Below are positions 38,687-49,556 of a DNA stretch of 64,000 nucleotides, in pieces (position 1 is the first letter of the stretch; each line of letters opens with the position of its first letter). Position numbers and translations under genes: made by a program. The DNA is from Alphaproteobacteria bacterium HGW-Alphaproteobacteria-4 (lineage in GTDB: Bacteria > Pseudomonadota > Alphaproteobacteria > Rhodobacterales > Rhodobacteraceae). Under the pieces are notes generated by a model that saw only the letters and a list, made by a program, of their open reading frames with translations, did not search any database and was not told the origin of the DNA. Location of the stretch: the NCBI GenBank assembly GCA_002842855.1, contig PHEE01000022.1:25634-89633 (forward strand), read 5' to 3'.

Positions 38687-39445
38687 ATGCTTGGTATGGA
38701 GCTTTGGGCGCTGGTGTTGGCGCTGGCGGTCACCGCGTTCGCCGGGTTTGTCAAAGGCGCGGTGGGTTTTGCGATGCCGATGATCATGGTTTCGGCCCTG
38801 GGTTCGTTTCTGAACGCGGAAACCGCGCTGGCGCTGCTGATCTTGCCCACCCTGACCACCAATATCGCGCAGGCGTTCCGGCACGGGTGGCGGGCGGCTT
38901 GGGGTTCGGCGGTGAAATACCGGCTCTATATCGGCATGGTAGTGATCTTCATTCCGATCTCGGCGCATTTCATGCGGTTCATCCCGCAGGGCTGGATGTA
39001 TGGGTTGCTCGGGGTGCCGATCCTGCTTTTTGCTGTGGTGCAACTGGCGGGGCGCAGCCTTGCTATTGCCATTCACCATCGCGCCCGGGCCGAGGCGGGG
39101 CTGGGGGTGATTGGCGGGCTTTATGGGGGCATTTCGGGCATCTGGGGGCCGCCACTGCTGGTGTATCTGCTCTCAACCGGGGCGGGCAAGCAAGAGACGG
39201 TGCGGGTGCAGGGCGTGGTGTTCCTGATCGGGGCGGTGGCGCTGTTGGGCGCGCATCTGATCTCGGGGGTGCTCAATGCGCAAACGCTGCCACTTTCGGC
39301 GCTGATGGTGGTGCCTGCGATGGTGGGCATCTGGGCCGGGTTTCGCCTGCACGATCGGCTTGATGCGGCCCGTTTTCGGCGCTGGACACTGATCTTGCTT
39401 GCGCTGACGGGCCTGAACCTGATCCGGCGCGCACTGGGCGCCTGA
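38687..39445 (+). CDS. TauE/SafE-family membrane transporter
   Basis: 252 residues with about eight membrane helices in two repeats. The first repeat has AGFVKGAVGFAMPMIMV and the second GGLYGGISGIWGPPLLVYL, the paired motif of the TauE/SafE (sulfite/sulfoacetate exporter) family. The substrate cannot be assigned; organic sulfonates or sulfite are typical. AAGGGG precedes the ATG at 38687. Divergent from mcd. Confidence 0.88.
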   Translation: MLGMELWALVLALAVTAFAGFVKGAVGFAMPMIMVSALGSFLNAETALALLILPTLTTNIAQAFRHGWRAAWGSAVKYRLYIGMVVIFIPISAHFMRFIPQGWMYGLLGVPILLFAVVQLAGRSLAIAIHHRARAEAGLGVIGGLYGGISGIWGPPLLVYLLSTGAGKQETVRVQGVVFLIGAVALLGAHLISGVLNAQTLPLSALMVVPAMVGIWAGFRLHDRLDAARFRRWTLILLALTGLNLIRRALGA

Positions 39446-39448
39446 AGC

Positions 39449-40576
39449 TCAGGCCGCTACCGGGGCGTGAAAGCGGGCCCGGGCGGCGGCAAGCGCAGTG
39501 GCTTCGTAGGGGCGCAATTCGCGTATCGCGGGTCGGTGATGTGTGGGCAGCTTCCCCATGGCCGCAATGTCGGCCAGCGCGGTGGTGGCGGCAAGCATGG
39601 GTGCGGCGGCCAGTGCGCCAGTATAGAGGCTCTCGATTTGCTGCCCGTCTGCCACCAGCAGGTGGTGCCCGCGCAGAAGAATACCGTGCCACGCCAACAT
39701 GGACGGCCGCTCGATCTGGCTGGCCGAGACGCTATCCAGCAAGTGCCGCGCTTCAACCAGCACGCAATCTGTGCCGAACATGTATTCGACCGTCGAGCCT
39801 GTCATGGCAATGCGGGTGTGCGGCAGCACCCAGATGTCGCGTGTGCGCCCAAAGCGGCCGGCGCCAAGCCGGATTGGCGCCAGCGACCCAAGCGCCGGCA
39901 GCGCCACCCGGCCAGACCAGAGCACCTCTTGCGCGCCAGCATCGGCGGTTTGCACGAAATCGCCGGCACGGATTTGCATGGCGGGGCGCGGACCGGATGG
40001 CGTTTCGACAGGTGTCGAGGGGGCAAAGGCGGCACCCGGCCCTACCGGCACCGTGCCCTCGCTGAGCGCAAGCCAGCGCAGTGCGTCGCCGTGCACCGCA
40101 GCGCCGCGACCTGCCAGCAGCGCAGCGAGGTCGGCCTGCGGCATCGGCAACGGGTTTGCGCCAACTGCCTGCCGGATCGTCCCACCATCGAGCGACTCGA
40201 GCGTCAGCAGGCTGTGGCGGCCGGGTGCATTCCAGCGATAGGTCAGACGAAAACGCCCGCCGCTGCCCAGAAAGTCGGCCGCCGCCAGCGACACCGCCGC
40301 ATGTGCTTCGCCCTGTCGTTGTCGCAGCATCAGCCGCCCGTCGCCCGCAAGCGCCAACGAAAGCAGTCTCGGCCAGCCTGTATGTGTTGCCAGATGCACC
40401 AGCGGCAGCGGCCCGTGCTGGCCGCGTTCCAGCACGAACTCGGCCAGAAGCGTGCCGCGTGCCATAAGCTGCGGCAGCGCCGCGCCGGCCAGGGGCTGGC
40501 CGCCGATGCCGCGCTGATAGAGCCCTAGCCAACCCTGGTGCGCGGTCGCCATGCTGCGGTCTTGAGCTGCCGTCAT
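39449..40576 (-). CDS. Hint-domain-like protein without the nucleophilic Cys
   Basis: 375 residues. The first 180 form a strand-rich domain I do not recognise (LHLA-type repeats, RFRLTYRWNAPGRHSLLTLE). Residues about 185-330 match the Hint_2 region in order: VETPSGPRPAMQIRAGDFV, VLWSGRVALPALGSLAPIR, DIWVLPHTRIAMTG, FGTDCVLVEARHLLD and LRGHHLLVADG. The first residue of a Hint domain, normally Cys or Ser before FxxGT, is not there (AAFAPSTPVET). The start codon lies 2 bases after the neighbouring Hint gene, so the two are one operon. An ATG at 40552 is an alternative start. Confidence 0.75.
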   Translation of the reverse strand: MTAAQDRSMATAHQGWLGLYQRGIGGQPLAGAALPQLMARGTLLAEFVLERGQHGPLPLVHLATHTGWPRLLSLALAGDGRLMLRQRQGEAHAAVSLAAADFLGSGGRFRLTYRWNAPGRHSLLTLESLDGGTIRQAVGANPLPMPQADLAALLAGRGAAVHGDALRWLALSEGTVPVGPGAAFAPSTPVETPSGPRPAMQIRAGDFVQTADAGAQEVLWSGRVALPALGSLAPIRLGAGRFGRTRDIWVLPHTRIAMTGSTVEYMFGTDCVLVEARHLLDSVSASQIERPSMLAWHGILLRGHHLLVADGQQIESLYTGALAAAPMLAATTALADIAAMGKLPTHHRPAIRELRPYEATALAAARARFHAPVAA

Positions 40577-40578
40577 GC

Positions 40579-42162
40579 CTATGCCGCCTGCGGTTGCGAG
40601 AACAGCACCTGCGCCTCAAATCCGCGCAAGAGGCGCCGGGCGGCGGGGCTGTAGCCATGGCCCGTGGCGGGGTCGAGTTCCGGGAACAGGGCGCGGATTT
40701 CAGCGACCATCGGCGCATCAAAGCTGCGCATCGCTTGCGGCCCCGGCAGGAAACTTTCCGAGGCAAGCCCCTCGGACCAGATCACCTGATGGCGATCAAA
40801 CAGGATGTGCACATACTCCACCATGGCGCCTTCGACGCGGGTCACCGTGGTGCCGTTCACAAGGTCTTTTGCCGCCACCAGCACCTCGGCATCGCCAAAC
40901 AGCAGTTCTGCCAGCGGATCGCGGACCAGCACCCGATGCTGCGGCGAAAGCCAGAGTTCGCCGTGCGGCCCAAAGGTGCCCGCTGTAATGCGGATCGGCG
41001 CAAAATCGCCCTCGGCAGGCACCAGGCGCCGACCTGACCAGCGTAGGGGCTGCGCCCCCTCGTCTTTGGTCAGCACCAGATCGCCGGGCGCCAATGCCTC
41101 TACCGCCGCCATGCCGTCGGGCGTGGCAATGCGGGTTCCGGCGACAAAGCAGGGCACCTGATTGATGGTGACAAAGGCGACGTCCGAAATCCCGTTCCCG
41201 CCGCCATTGTTGACCTTGTAGGTAAAGTTAACCGTCTCGGTATCGGCATCCCCAACGATCGTCAGCGTGCCATCGGCATTGAGCGTGATCTGCTGGCCGG
41301 TCGCCAGCGTGATCGTTGACCCTGCACTAACCGCCTGACCGTTGATTTCGGTGATTGTCAGCGTGCTACCGCCCGGCCCGGAATCATTTGCCAGCACGTC
41401 AACGGTCTTTGTTGCCCCCGGCGCCAGTGTGACCGTGTCATTATGGGCGATCAGCGCCGTCTGCACGCTGTTGCTGGCGATCAGCAGGTTCGAATCGTAT
41501 TGCGCATCGCCCAGGTCGGCAATGCCGATGCGGATGCTGTTCACCTGCCCCGGTATCACGGTCATCTTCAACGTCATGGTAACGGTGAAGCCGTCCATCT
41601 CGGTGTTGTAGGCGTCATTGGTGTTGTTGATATAGAGGTTCTGGTTGTTGGCGCCATTGATGCTGGTCACCGAAGTCTGGCCGTCACCGATGGTCATTTC
41701 CACCGGTGCGCCGTTCACCCAGACCCCGACAAGGTCGTTGTAAATCGAGTTGATGTATTCGGGATATTCCTCGGACGAAAACACGAACTGCATGGTCATC
41801 GTGTCGCCGGTGGGAATGAAATCCACATCGAGCCAGGCGGCGTCATAGGTGCTGGCGCCAGCCAGGGCGTTGAACTGGGCGTTGTTGTTCGGGCCCGAGG
41901 TGTCGGTTGATGTCGAAGCCGAACGGTTCGGATCACCATTTGATTGGGTGAAGCTGGCGGCGTTGCCGGTGGAAAGGATCACCCCGGTATCCGTTGGCGT
42001 AGCGTCGGGCGAACGCGAGTCGCCGCGCCCGTAAATGGCGGAAGAGTTCGTGGCGCCAGTGTAGCTGGCGGAGACCACCGTCACCCCGTCGCCAAAAATC
42101 TCGTTCGCCATCTGCATCGCAGAGGCGTTGGTCGTGTAGGTTAGTTCGGCGCCTGTCGCCAT
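40579..42162 (-). CDS. choice-of-anchor-L plus Hint-domain surface/secreted protein
   Basis: 527 residues. Residues 1-215 form a choice-of-anchor L domain (GVILSTGNAASFTQSNGD, FVFSSEEYPEYINSIYND, GVWVNGAPVEM). A cadherin/Ig-like linker follows (VDVLANDSGPGGSTLTITE). From residue 336 a Hint_2 domain begins with the nucleophile Cys338 in VPCFVAGTRIATPDG and includes GDLVLTKDEGAQPLRWSGRR, HRVLVRDP and FDRHQVIWSEGLASE. No Sec signal peptide is visible; such proteins often use type I or other routes. The ATG at 42162 is preferred over an upstream TTG. Low positive charge and Asn/Thr richness are typical of extracellular proteins. Confidence 0.85.
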   Translation of the reverse strand: MATGAELTYTTNASAMQMANEIFGDGVTVVSASYTGATNSSAIYGRGDSRSPDATPTDTGVILSTGNAASFTQSNGDPNRSASTSTDTSGPNNNAQFNALAGASTYDAAWLDVDFIPTGDTMTMQFVFSSEEYPEYINSIYNDLVGVWVNGAPVEMTIGDGQTSVTSINGANNQNLYINNTNDAYNTEMDGFTVTMTLKMTVIPGQVNSIRIGIADLGDAQYDSNLLIASNSVQTALIAHNDTVTLAPGATKTVDVLANDSGPGGSTLTITEINGQAVSAGSTITLATGQQITLNADGTLTIVGDADTETVNFTYKVNNGGGNGISDVAFVTINQVPCFVAGTRIATPDGMAAVEALAPGDLVLTKDEGAQPLRWSGRRLVPAEGDFAPIRITAGTFGPHGELWLSPQHRVLVRDPLAELLFGDAEVLVAAKDLVNGTTVTRVEGAMVEYVHILFDRHQVIWSEGLASESFLPGPQAMRSFDAPMVAEIRALFPELDPATGHGYSPAARRLLRGFEAQVLFSQPQAA

Positions 42163-42298
42163 TCCAGCCCCCAAATATAGGAGGCAGCACAAGTGATGCT
42201 ACAGGATCTTGTGTCCCGCTTTCCTCAACATCTTACCGCTCGGTCGGGGTTCGTTGACCCCATGCGCTTGCCCTGCCTCAGGACTATTCTTTTTTTGT

Positions 42299-42334
42299 AA
42301 CGTTATGACGTGGTTATGCCACGTTCCTAACGTT
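42299..42334. promoter_or_regulatory. composite palindrome between Hint gene and dapE
   Basis: AACGTT (42299-42304), then ACGTGG (42308-42313) and CCACGT (42319-42324) as a perfect inverted repeat around a 5-base centre, then AACGTT again (42329-42334). The outer hexamers are nearly symmetric about the inner palindrome. It lies 137 bases upstream of the Hint gene and about 117 bases upstream of dapE. It looks like a transcription-factor site; the factor is unknown. A TTAGCGCAA follows at 42338-42346. Confidence 0.5.
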
Positions 42335-42450
42335 TTCTTAGCGCAATTCCGCCAGCCGCGCAACCCGTGCCCCCGCGGCAACAGCACGGCACCCGATTGC
42401 ACCCCGCGCCTCGCCGCGCTAGGGCTTGTGTGCCCGCAAGGAGGCCGCCC

Positions 42451-43593
42451 ATGCCTGTTGACCCCGTCGCCCTCACCGCCGACCTGATCCGCTGCCCTTC
42501 GGTTACGCCTGCCGAAGGCGGTGCGCTGGTGCTGCTGGAACGCGTGCTGGCAGATGCAGGGTTCGCGTGCACCCGCGTTGACCGCGGCGGCATTTCCAAC
42601 CTGTTCGCCCGCTGGGGCAAGCCCGGTAGCAACCGCAGCTTCGGCTTTAACGGTCACACCGATGTGGTGCCGGTGGGAGACGCAGCGGCATGGACGCACG
42701 ACCCTTTCGGCGGCAAGATCGTGGATGGCTGGCTTTGGGGCCGGGGCGCCACCGACATGAAATCGGGCGTCGCCGCCTTTGTCGCTGCCGCCATTGATTT
42801 CGTGCGCGCCACGCCGCCCGACGGCGCGCTGATCCTGACCATCACCGGCGATGAAGAGGGCGCGGGCCGCGATGGCACCCGCGCGTTGCTCGATCACATG
42901 GCGGTGGCCGGCGAACACATGTCGGTCTGTCTGGTGGGCGAACCGACCTGCCCGGAAACCTTGGGCGAGATGATCAAGATCGGCAGGCGCGGCTCGCTTT
43001 CGTGCTGGTTCACGGCCGAAGGCGTGCAGGGCCATTCCGCCTACCCGCACCGCGCGCGCAACCCGCTGCACGCGCTGGTCAGCCTGCTTGGCCGCCTGAC
43101 CGCCGAACCGCTCGACACCGGCACCGAACATTTTGATGCCTCGACGCTGCAAATCACCACCATCGACTGCGGCAATACCGCCTCGAACGTGATCCCGGCG
43201 CGCGCCAGCGCCACCGTCAACATCCGCTTCAATGATCGCCATTCGGGTGCAAGCCTCTCGGGCTGGCTTGCCAACGAGGCGGCACAGGTCGAGGCCGAAA
43301 CCGGGGTGAAGATCTCGCTTCGCCTCGATATCTCGGGCGAAAGCTTCCTCACCCCGCCGGGCGCATTCGTGGCGCTCGTTGCCCGCTCGGTCGAGGCAGA
43401 AACCGGTCTGGCGCCTACCCTCTCGACCTCGGGCGGCACCTCGGATGCGCGCTTTGTCAAGGACCACTGCCCGGTGCTCGAATTCGGCCTCGTCGGCAAG
43501 ACCATGCATCAAGTCGATGAGCGGGTCGAAGTGGCGCAGATAAGGGCACTGAAACGCATCTACACGCGCATCCTCGCCGATTACTTCGCCTGA
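42451..43593 (+). CDS. dapE: succinyl-diaminopimelate desuccinylase
   Basis: 380 residues, M20 family. Removes the succinyl group in lysine/diaminopimelate synthesis. Zinc-site motifs: [42 protein letters not shown] and, near the end, [32 protein letters not shown] lies 7 bases before the ATG at 42451. It stands alone without other dap genes. Confidence 0.96.
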   Translation: MPVDPVALTADLIRCPSVTPAEGGALVLLERVLADAGFACTRVDRGGISNLFARWGKPGSNRSFGFNGHTDVVPVGDAAAWTHDPFGGKIVDGWLWGRGATDMKSGVAAFVAAAIDFVRATPPDGALILTITGDEEGAGRDGTRALLDHMAVAGEHMSVCLVGEPTCPETLGEMIKIGRRGSLSCWFTAEGVQGHSAYPHRARNPLHALVSLLGRLTAEPLDTGTEHFDASTLQITTIDCGNTASNVIPARASATVNIRFNDRHSGASLSGWLANEAAQVEAETGVKISLRLDISGESFLTPPGAFVALVARSVEAETGLAPTLSTSGGTSDARFVKDHCPVLEFGLVGKTMHQVDERVEVAQIRALKRIYTRILADYFA

Positions 43594-43595
43594 GG

Positions 43596-43642
43596 TTCTT
43601 CATTGCCCAAATACCCCGGGGGTCCGGGGGCAGGGCCCCCGG
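43596..43642 (+). repeat. dispersed intergenic palindromic element, copy E
   Basis: Begins 3 bases after the dapE stop: TTCTTCATTGCCCAAATACC, CCGGGGG and a hairpin CCGGGGG / CCCCCGG (43624-43630 and 43636-43642). Same orientation and layout as copies A and G. Confidence 0.75.
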
Positions 43643-43680
43643 CGCGTGACGCGGCGCGCGGCCTGTGCTAGGGCGGGGCC

Positions 43681-45942
43681 ATGACCCAGATCCCCTCCAA
43701 AGACCAGATCATCGACTGGCTCGCCACCCACCCCGGCGCCTCGGCCAAACGCGACATCGCCAAGGCTTTCGGCCTTGCGGGTGCCGAGCGTATTGCGCTC
43801 AAGCGCCTGTTGAAAGAGATGGAGGCGGCGGGCGATTATACCCGCCACCGCGCCCCCGCGCCACTTGCGCCCGACAAGTTTCCGCCCGTCACTGTGCTCG
43901 CCATGCTGCCGCCCGATGCCGACGGCGACCAATGGGCCGAGCCGCTGGAATGGCAGGGCGCCGCCCCGGCGCCGCGCGTGCTGTTCGTGCCCGCAAAGGG
44001 CGATGCGCCGCTGGCCGCCGGTGATCGCTTTCTTGCCCGCATGAGCGAAGTTGCGGGTGAGGGCTACGAATGGGAAGCCCGCCTCATCCGCCGCTTTGGC
44101 GAGGCCGCGCACCGCATCGTCGGCATTTTCCGCAAGACCGCCGAAGGCGGCCGCATCACCCCGATCGACAAGGGTGCCGACCGCGAGTGGCGGGTGGCCG
44201 CGGGCGCCACCCTCGGCGCCCGCGAGGGCGAGTTGGTCGAGGCGGAACTGACCGGGCCCAAAGGCCGCATGGGCCTGCCGGCCGCGCGCATCACCCTGCG
44301 GCTGGGCGACCCTTCGGCACCGCGCGCGGTGTCGCTGATTGCCATCCACCAACACGGCATTCCCGACGATTTCCCCGATGATGTGATTGCCGAGGCCGAC
44401 GCCGCCACGCTGGTGCCCGACGATTACGGTGACGATCTGCGCGCCATGCCCTTTGTCACCATCGACCCTTCCGATGCGCGCGACCATGATGATGCCTGCC
44501 TTGCCGAACCCGACGATGACCCGGCGAACGAGGGCGGCCACATCCTTTGGGTCGCCATTGCCGATGTCGCGCATTATGTGCGCCCCGGCAGCGCGCTTGA
44601 TGCCGAGGCGCGCAAGCGTGGCAATTCGAGCTACTTTCCCGACCGGGTGGTGCCGATGCTGCCCGACCGGCTTTCGGGCGATCTGTGCAGCTTGCACGAA
44701 GGGGTGCCGCGCCCGGTGATCGTGACGCGGATGAAACTCGACGCGGCGGGCAACAAGCTCGGCCACCGCTTTTTGCGCGGCATGATCAAGTCGGTTGCCT
44801 CGCTGAGTTATGAAGAGGTGCAAGCGGCGCAGGATGGCCGCCCCGGCCCGCGCTGCGCTCCGCTGATGGCACCGGTGATTGCGCCACTTTACGCCGCCTG
44901 GCGCGCGCTCGACCGGGCGCGGGCCGCGCGCCAGCCGCTCGACCTGGACCTGCCCGAGCGCAAGATCGAACTGGGCGAAGATGGCAAGGTCAAGTCGGTC
45001 GGCTACAAGGCGCGGCTAGATGCGCACAAGCTGATTGAAGAATTCATGGTGCTGGCCAATGTCGCCGCCGCCGAAGAACTGGAACGGCTTCGCCGCCCGC
45101 TGCTTTACCGCGTGCACGAGGAACCGAGCCCCGAAAAGCTGAATGCATTGCGCGAGGTGGCGCAGGCTTCGGGCTTTACCCTCGCCAAGGGCCAAGTGCT
45201 GAAGACCGCGCATCTGAACCGCCTGTTGGCGCAAGCCGAGGGCAGCGAGTTCGACGAGTTGTTGAACATCACCACCCTGCGGTCAATGCAGCAGGCCTAT
45301 TACCTACCGCAAAACCTTGGCCACTTCGGCCTAGCGCTGCGGTCCTACGCGCATTTCACTTCACCGATCCGCCGCTACAGCGACCTGATCGTGCACCGGG
45401 CGCTGATTTCGGGGCATGGCTGGGGCGCAGACGGGCTTTCGCCCGGCGATATCGAAACATTGGCCGAGACTGCGCAGCACGTTTCGGAAACCGAGCGGCG
45501 CAGCATGGCGGCCGAGCGCGACACCACCGACCGCTACCTTGCGGCCTACCTTTCGGATCGGGTAGGGGCCGAGTTTTCGGGGCGGATCAGCGGCGTGCAG
45601 CGCTTTGGCGCCTTCGTAAAGCTGGACGAAACCGGCGCCGATGGCCTGATACCGATCCGCGAGATCGGGCGCGAGTATTTCCACTATGACCGCGACGCGC
45701 AGACGTTGCGCGGGGCTGATACCGGCATGACCATCAGCATCGGCCAGCGGGTGCTGGTGCGACTTTCCGAAGCGGTGCCAATGACCGGCGGGTTGATGCT
45801 GGAATTGCTCGAGATCGAGGGCCGCGCGCTGCCGCAGGCGGGTGGCAGAAGGCCGGTCAAACCGGGCGGGCGCAAACTTGCCGCCAGCAGGGCGCGCGAA
45901 CGGGGCGCAGCGCGCAAGGAGCGGCACGGAAGGAAGCGCTGA
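43681..45942 (+). CDS. rnr: ribonuclease R
   Basis: 753 residues, 3'-5' exoribonuclease of the RNB family. An N-terminal helix-turn-helix-like segment (QIIDWLATHPGASAKRDIAK) is followed by cold-shock domains, the RNB catalytic domain with TIDPSDARDHDDACLAE (metal-binding Asp residues), ANVAAAEEL and AHFTSPIRRYSDLIVHR, and an S1 domain near residue 640 (EFSGRISGVQRFGAFVKL). The tail is strongly basic. It degrades structured RNA and assists trans-translation quality control. Confidence 0.97.
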   Translation: MTQIPSKDQIIDWLATHPGASAKRDIAKAFGLAGAERIALKRLLKEMEAAGDYTRHRAPAPLAPDKFPPVTVLAMLPPDADGDQWAEPLEWQGAAPAPRVLFVPAKGDAPLAAGDRFLARMSEVAGEGYEWEARLIRRFGEAAHRIVGIFRKTAEGGRITPIDKGADREWRVAAGATLGAREGELVEAELTGPKGRMGLPAARITLRLGDPSAPRAVSLIAIHQHGIPDDFPDDVIAEADAATLVPDDYGDDLRAMPFVTIDPSDARDHDDACLAEPDDDPANEGGHILWVAIADVAHYVRPGSALDAEARKRGNSSYFPDRVVPMLPDRLSGDLCSLHEGVPRPVIVTRMKLDAAGNKLGHRFLRGMIKSVASLSYEEVQAAQDGRPGPRCAPLMAPVIAPLYAAWRALDRARAARQPLDLDLPERKIELGEDGKVKSVGYKARLDAHKLIEEFMVLANVAAAEELERLRRPLLYRVHEEPSPEKLNALREVAQASGFTLAKGQVLKTAHLNRLLAQAEGSEFDELLNITTLRSMQQAYYLPQNLGHFGLALRSYAHFTSPIRRYSDLIVHRALISGHGWGADGLSPGDIETLAETAQHVSETERRSMAAERDTTDRYLAAYLSDRVGAEFSGRISGVQRFGAFVKLDETGADGLIPIREIGREYFHYDRDAQTLRGADTGMTISIGQRVLVRLSEAVPMTGGLMLELLEIEGRALPQAGGRRPVKPGGRKLAASRARERGAARKERHGRKR

Positions 45943-46035
45943 CGGATGTTCGCGGCGCCATGCGACCGCTGCCGATTCCTGCGGCAAATTGCCGATTTTC
46001 CAGGCACCGCGCCATTTCGCTATTCAAAATGCCGC

Positions 46036-47465
<1,430 letters not shown>

Positions 47466-47543
47466 CGCCTGCGGCGGGCGAGAAGGGGGCTCTGCCCCCC
47501 GCCCGTTCCGGGCTCCCCCCGGGGTATTTGGGCATTGGAGACA
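47466..47543 (-). repeat. dispersed intergenic palindromic element, copy F
   Basis: Begins directly after the gdhA stop with CGCCTGCGGCGGGCG (identical to the start of copy C), then hairpin GGGGGC / GCCCCC (47485-47499), GCCCGTTCCGGGC and CCCCCCGGGGTATTTGG with GCATTGGAG. Same order and orientation as copies B and C. Confidence 0.75.
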
Positions 47544-47558
47544 CCGGGTTAGATGAGC

Positions 47559-47587
47559 AAAGGCCGGGGTTTTTGCCCCGGCCTTTT
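47559..47587. terminator. bidirectional intrinsic terminator between gdhA and pckA
   Basis: Perfect 11-bp stem AAAGGCCGGGG / CCCCGGCCTTT with a 6-base loop (TTTTTG) and a T-run on the plus strand. It separates the converging gdhA and pckA genes. Confidence 0.88.
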
Positions 47588-47606
47588 CCCGTTCACGCCT
47601 GACTGT

Positions 47607-49205
47607 TCAACCGATTGCGGCGGCTTTCACGTCGGCATCGACGTAAGGCAGGTATTGCGCGAAGTTCTTCGAAAACATCGCCATCAGCTTGGCCGCTTGC
47701 GCGTCATAGGCGGCCTTGTCCGCCCAGGTCTCGCGCGGGTTGAGAAGGCGGGTTTCCACGTCATGCGCCGCGACCGGCACTTCAAAGCCGAAGTTCGGAT
47801 CATGCCGGAAGGTTGCGTCATTGAGCGAGCCATCGAGGGCGGCAGTCAGCAGGGCGCGGGTGGCCTTGATCGGCATCCGCTTGCCAACGCCATAGGCGCC
47901 GCCGGTCCAGCCGGTGTTGACCAGCCAGCAGGTGGCGCCGTGCGCCGCGATCTTGTCGCGCAGAAGGTTGCCGTAGGCCTCGGGGCGGCGCGGCATGAAG
48001 GGGGCGCCGAAACAGGTGGAAAAGGTGGGCTGCGGCTCGGTCACGCCGACCTCGGTGCCGGCCACCTTCGAGGTGAAACCTGACAGGAAGTGATACATAG
48101 CCTGCGCCGGTGTCAGCCGGGCAATTGGCGGTAGCACGCCGAAGGCATCGCAGGTGAGCATGATGATGTTGCGCGGGTGACCGCCAAGCGAGCTTTCCGA
48201 GGCATTCGAGATGAAGTGCAGCGGGTAGGCGCAGCGCATGTTGTCGGTCAGGCTGTTGTCGGCAAAGTCGAGCTCCAGCGTCTCGGGGTCGAACACCATA
48301 TTCTCGATCACCGTCGAGAACATCGAGGTGGTGGCATAAATTTCAGGTTCCGCCACCGGGCTGAGGTTGATGGTCTTGGCATAGCAGCCACCTTCAAAGT
48401 TGAAGGTGCCTTTTTCGGACCAGCCGTGTTCATCATCACCGATCAGCACGCGCGAGGTATCGGCAGAGAGCGTCGTCTTGCCGGTGCCCGACAGGCCGAA
48501 AAAGATCGCGGTATCGCCGGTGTCGCCCACGGCGTGGTTGGCCGAGCAGTGCATGGCCATGATGCCTCTGCCAGGCAGGATGTAGTTCAGGAGCGTGAAC
48601 ACCCCCTTCTTGATTTCGCCCGCGTAGGCCGAGTTGGCGATCAGGATCAGTTTCTTGGTGTAGTTGATTGCCACGACAGTTTCGGTCCGGCAGCCGTAGC
48701 GAGCTGGATCTGCCTTGAACGAGGGACAGTCGATGATGGTGAAATCGTTGATGAATCCATCAAGTTCGTGGCGTGCGGGGCGGCGCAGCATGTGCCGGAT
48801 GAAAAGGTTGTGCCAGGCAAGTTCGGTCACGATGCGCACGTCGAGCCGGTGTTCGGGGTCGGCACCGCCGTAAAGATCCTGCACGAAGACTTCGCGGCCC
48901 TTCAGATGCGCCAGCATGTCGGCGTAAAACAGGTCAAACGCCTCGGGCGACATCGGGTTGTTGTTTTCCCACCAGATCGATTCCTCGACCTCGGGGGTGC
49001 GAACCGTGAACTTGTCTTTCGGCGAACGCCCGGTGTGCTTGCCGGTGGTGCAATAGAACGCGCCGCCCTTGCCCAGCGTGCCTTCGCCGCGCTTCAGTGC
49101 CGCTTCGACCAACTGCGGTTCAATGAGGTTGTAGTGAATGGTTCCGAGGCCGGTGATGCCCTGATCTTCCAGGCGGTTTGCCGGGTTAACGCGTCCGATG
49201 CTCAT
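47607..49205 (-). CDS. pckA: phosphoenolpyruvate carboxykinase (ATP)
   Basis: 532 residues. Converts oxaloacetate to phosphoenolpyruvate, the entry to gluconeogenesis. Motifs: [13 protein letters not shown], the kinase-1a P-loop [35 protein letters not shown], and [15 protein letters not shown]. The ATG at 49205 ([13 protein letters not shown]) has GGGAG about 10 bases upstream. It is divergent from chvI, as in many alphaproteobacteria. Confidence 0.97.
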   Translation of the reverse strand: MSIGRVNPANRLEDQGITGLGTIHYNLIEPQLVEAALKRGEGTLGKGGAFYCTTGKHTGRSPKDKFTVRTPEVEESIWWENNNPMSPEAFDLFYADMLAHLKGREVFVQDLYGGADPEHRLDVRIVTELAWHNLFIRHMLRRPARHELDGFINDFTIIDCPSFKADPARYGCRTETVVAINYTKKLILIANSAYAGEIKKGVFTLLNYILPGRGIMAMHCSANHAVGDTGDTAIFFGLSGTGKTTLSADTSRVLIGDDEHGWSEKGTFNFEGGCYAKTINLSPVAEPEIYATTSMFSTVIENMVFDPETLELDFADNSLTDNMRCAYPLHFISNASESSLGGHPRNIIMLTCDAFGVLPPIARLTPAQAMYHFLSGFTSKVAGTEVGVTEPQPTFSTCFGAPFMPRRPEAYGNLLRDKIAAHGATCWLVNTGWTGGAYGVGKRMPIKATRALLTAALDGSLNDATFRHDPNFGFEVPVAAHDVETRLLNPRETWADKAAYDAQAAKLMAMFSKNFAQYLPYVDADVKAAAIG

Positions 49206-49556
49206 CAATATTGCTCCCGATGCCGTCACGCGGCGGTTCAAAGGGTCAGGCCCGGCAGCCCTCGCCCGGGGGCTACCGATCCACTTGGTGCCAACGCGCC
49301 CGCGGATGTCGCCCCTATAGCATGGCGCGGAAACGAAGGAACAGAAGCCAATTGCCCGGTTAGCGCAACCATGCGCGCTTTAGCGCAACCAGCCCGAGGG
49401 GTGAGGCAAATTAGTCAATACTTCGCTTTATTGCGCTTTGCTGAATCGCCGAAGGCGGGTGATTCGCACTTGAGAGTTGATTCTGGGCCCCGGAAAGCGG
49501 AGTATGCCGGAAAACATAACAAACAGAAACAGTCAGAGCAGTTAAGGGGCACCAGC
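49206..49556. other. 351-base intergenic region between pckA and chvI
   Basis: No coding sequence supported here. The pckA-proximal part is GC-rich; the half nearer chvI is AT-richer and must hold divergent promoters. It contains two identical 12-base repeats (49360-49371 and 49380-49391) and a reversed AGCGCAA at 49431-49437. AAGGGG before 49557 is the chvI ribosome site. No tRNA or clear intrinsic terminator was seen. Confidence 0.7.
49360..49391. promoter_or_regulatory. phased direct repeat TTAGCGCAACCA
   Basis: TTAGCGCAACCA occurs at 49360-49371 and at 49380-49391, start to start exactly 20 bases (two helical turns), so both would face the same side of the DNA. They lie 155-186 bases upstream of pckA and 166-197 upstream of chvI. 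A likely binding site for a regulator of one or both genes. Confidence 0.5.

Noticed and set aside
48177..49556. Upstream extension of the chvI frame
   Set aside because: It would run antisense through pckA. The ATG at 49557 with AAGGGG upstream gives a normal response regulator.
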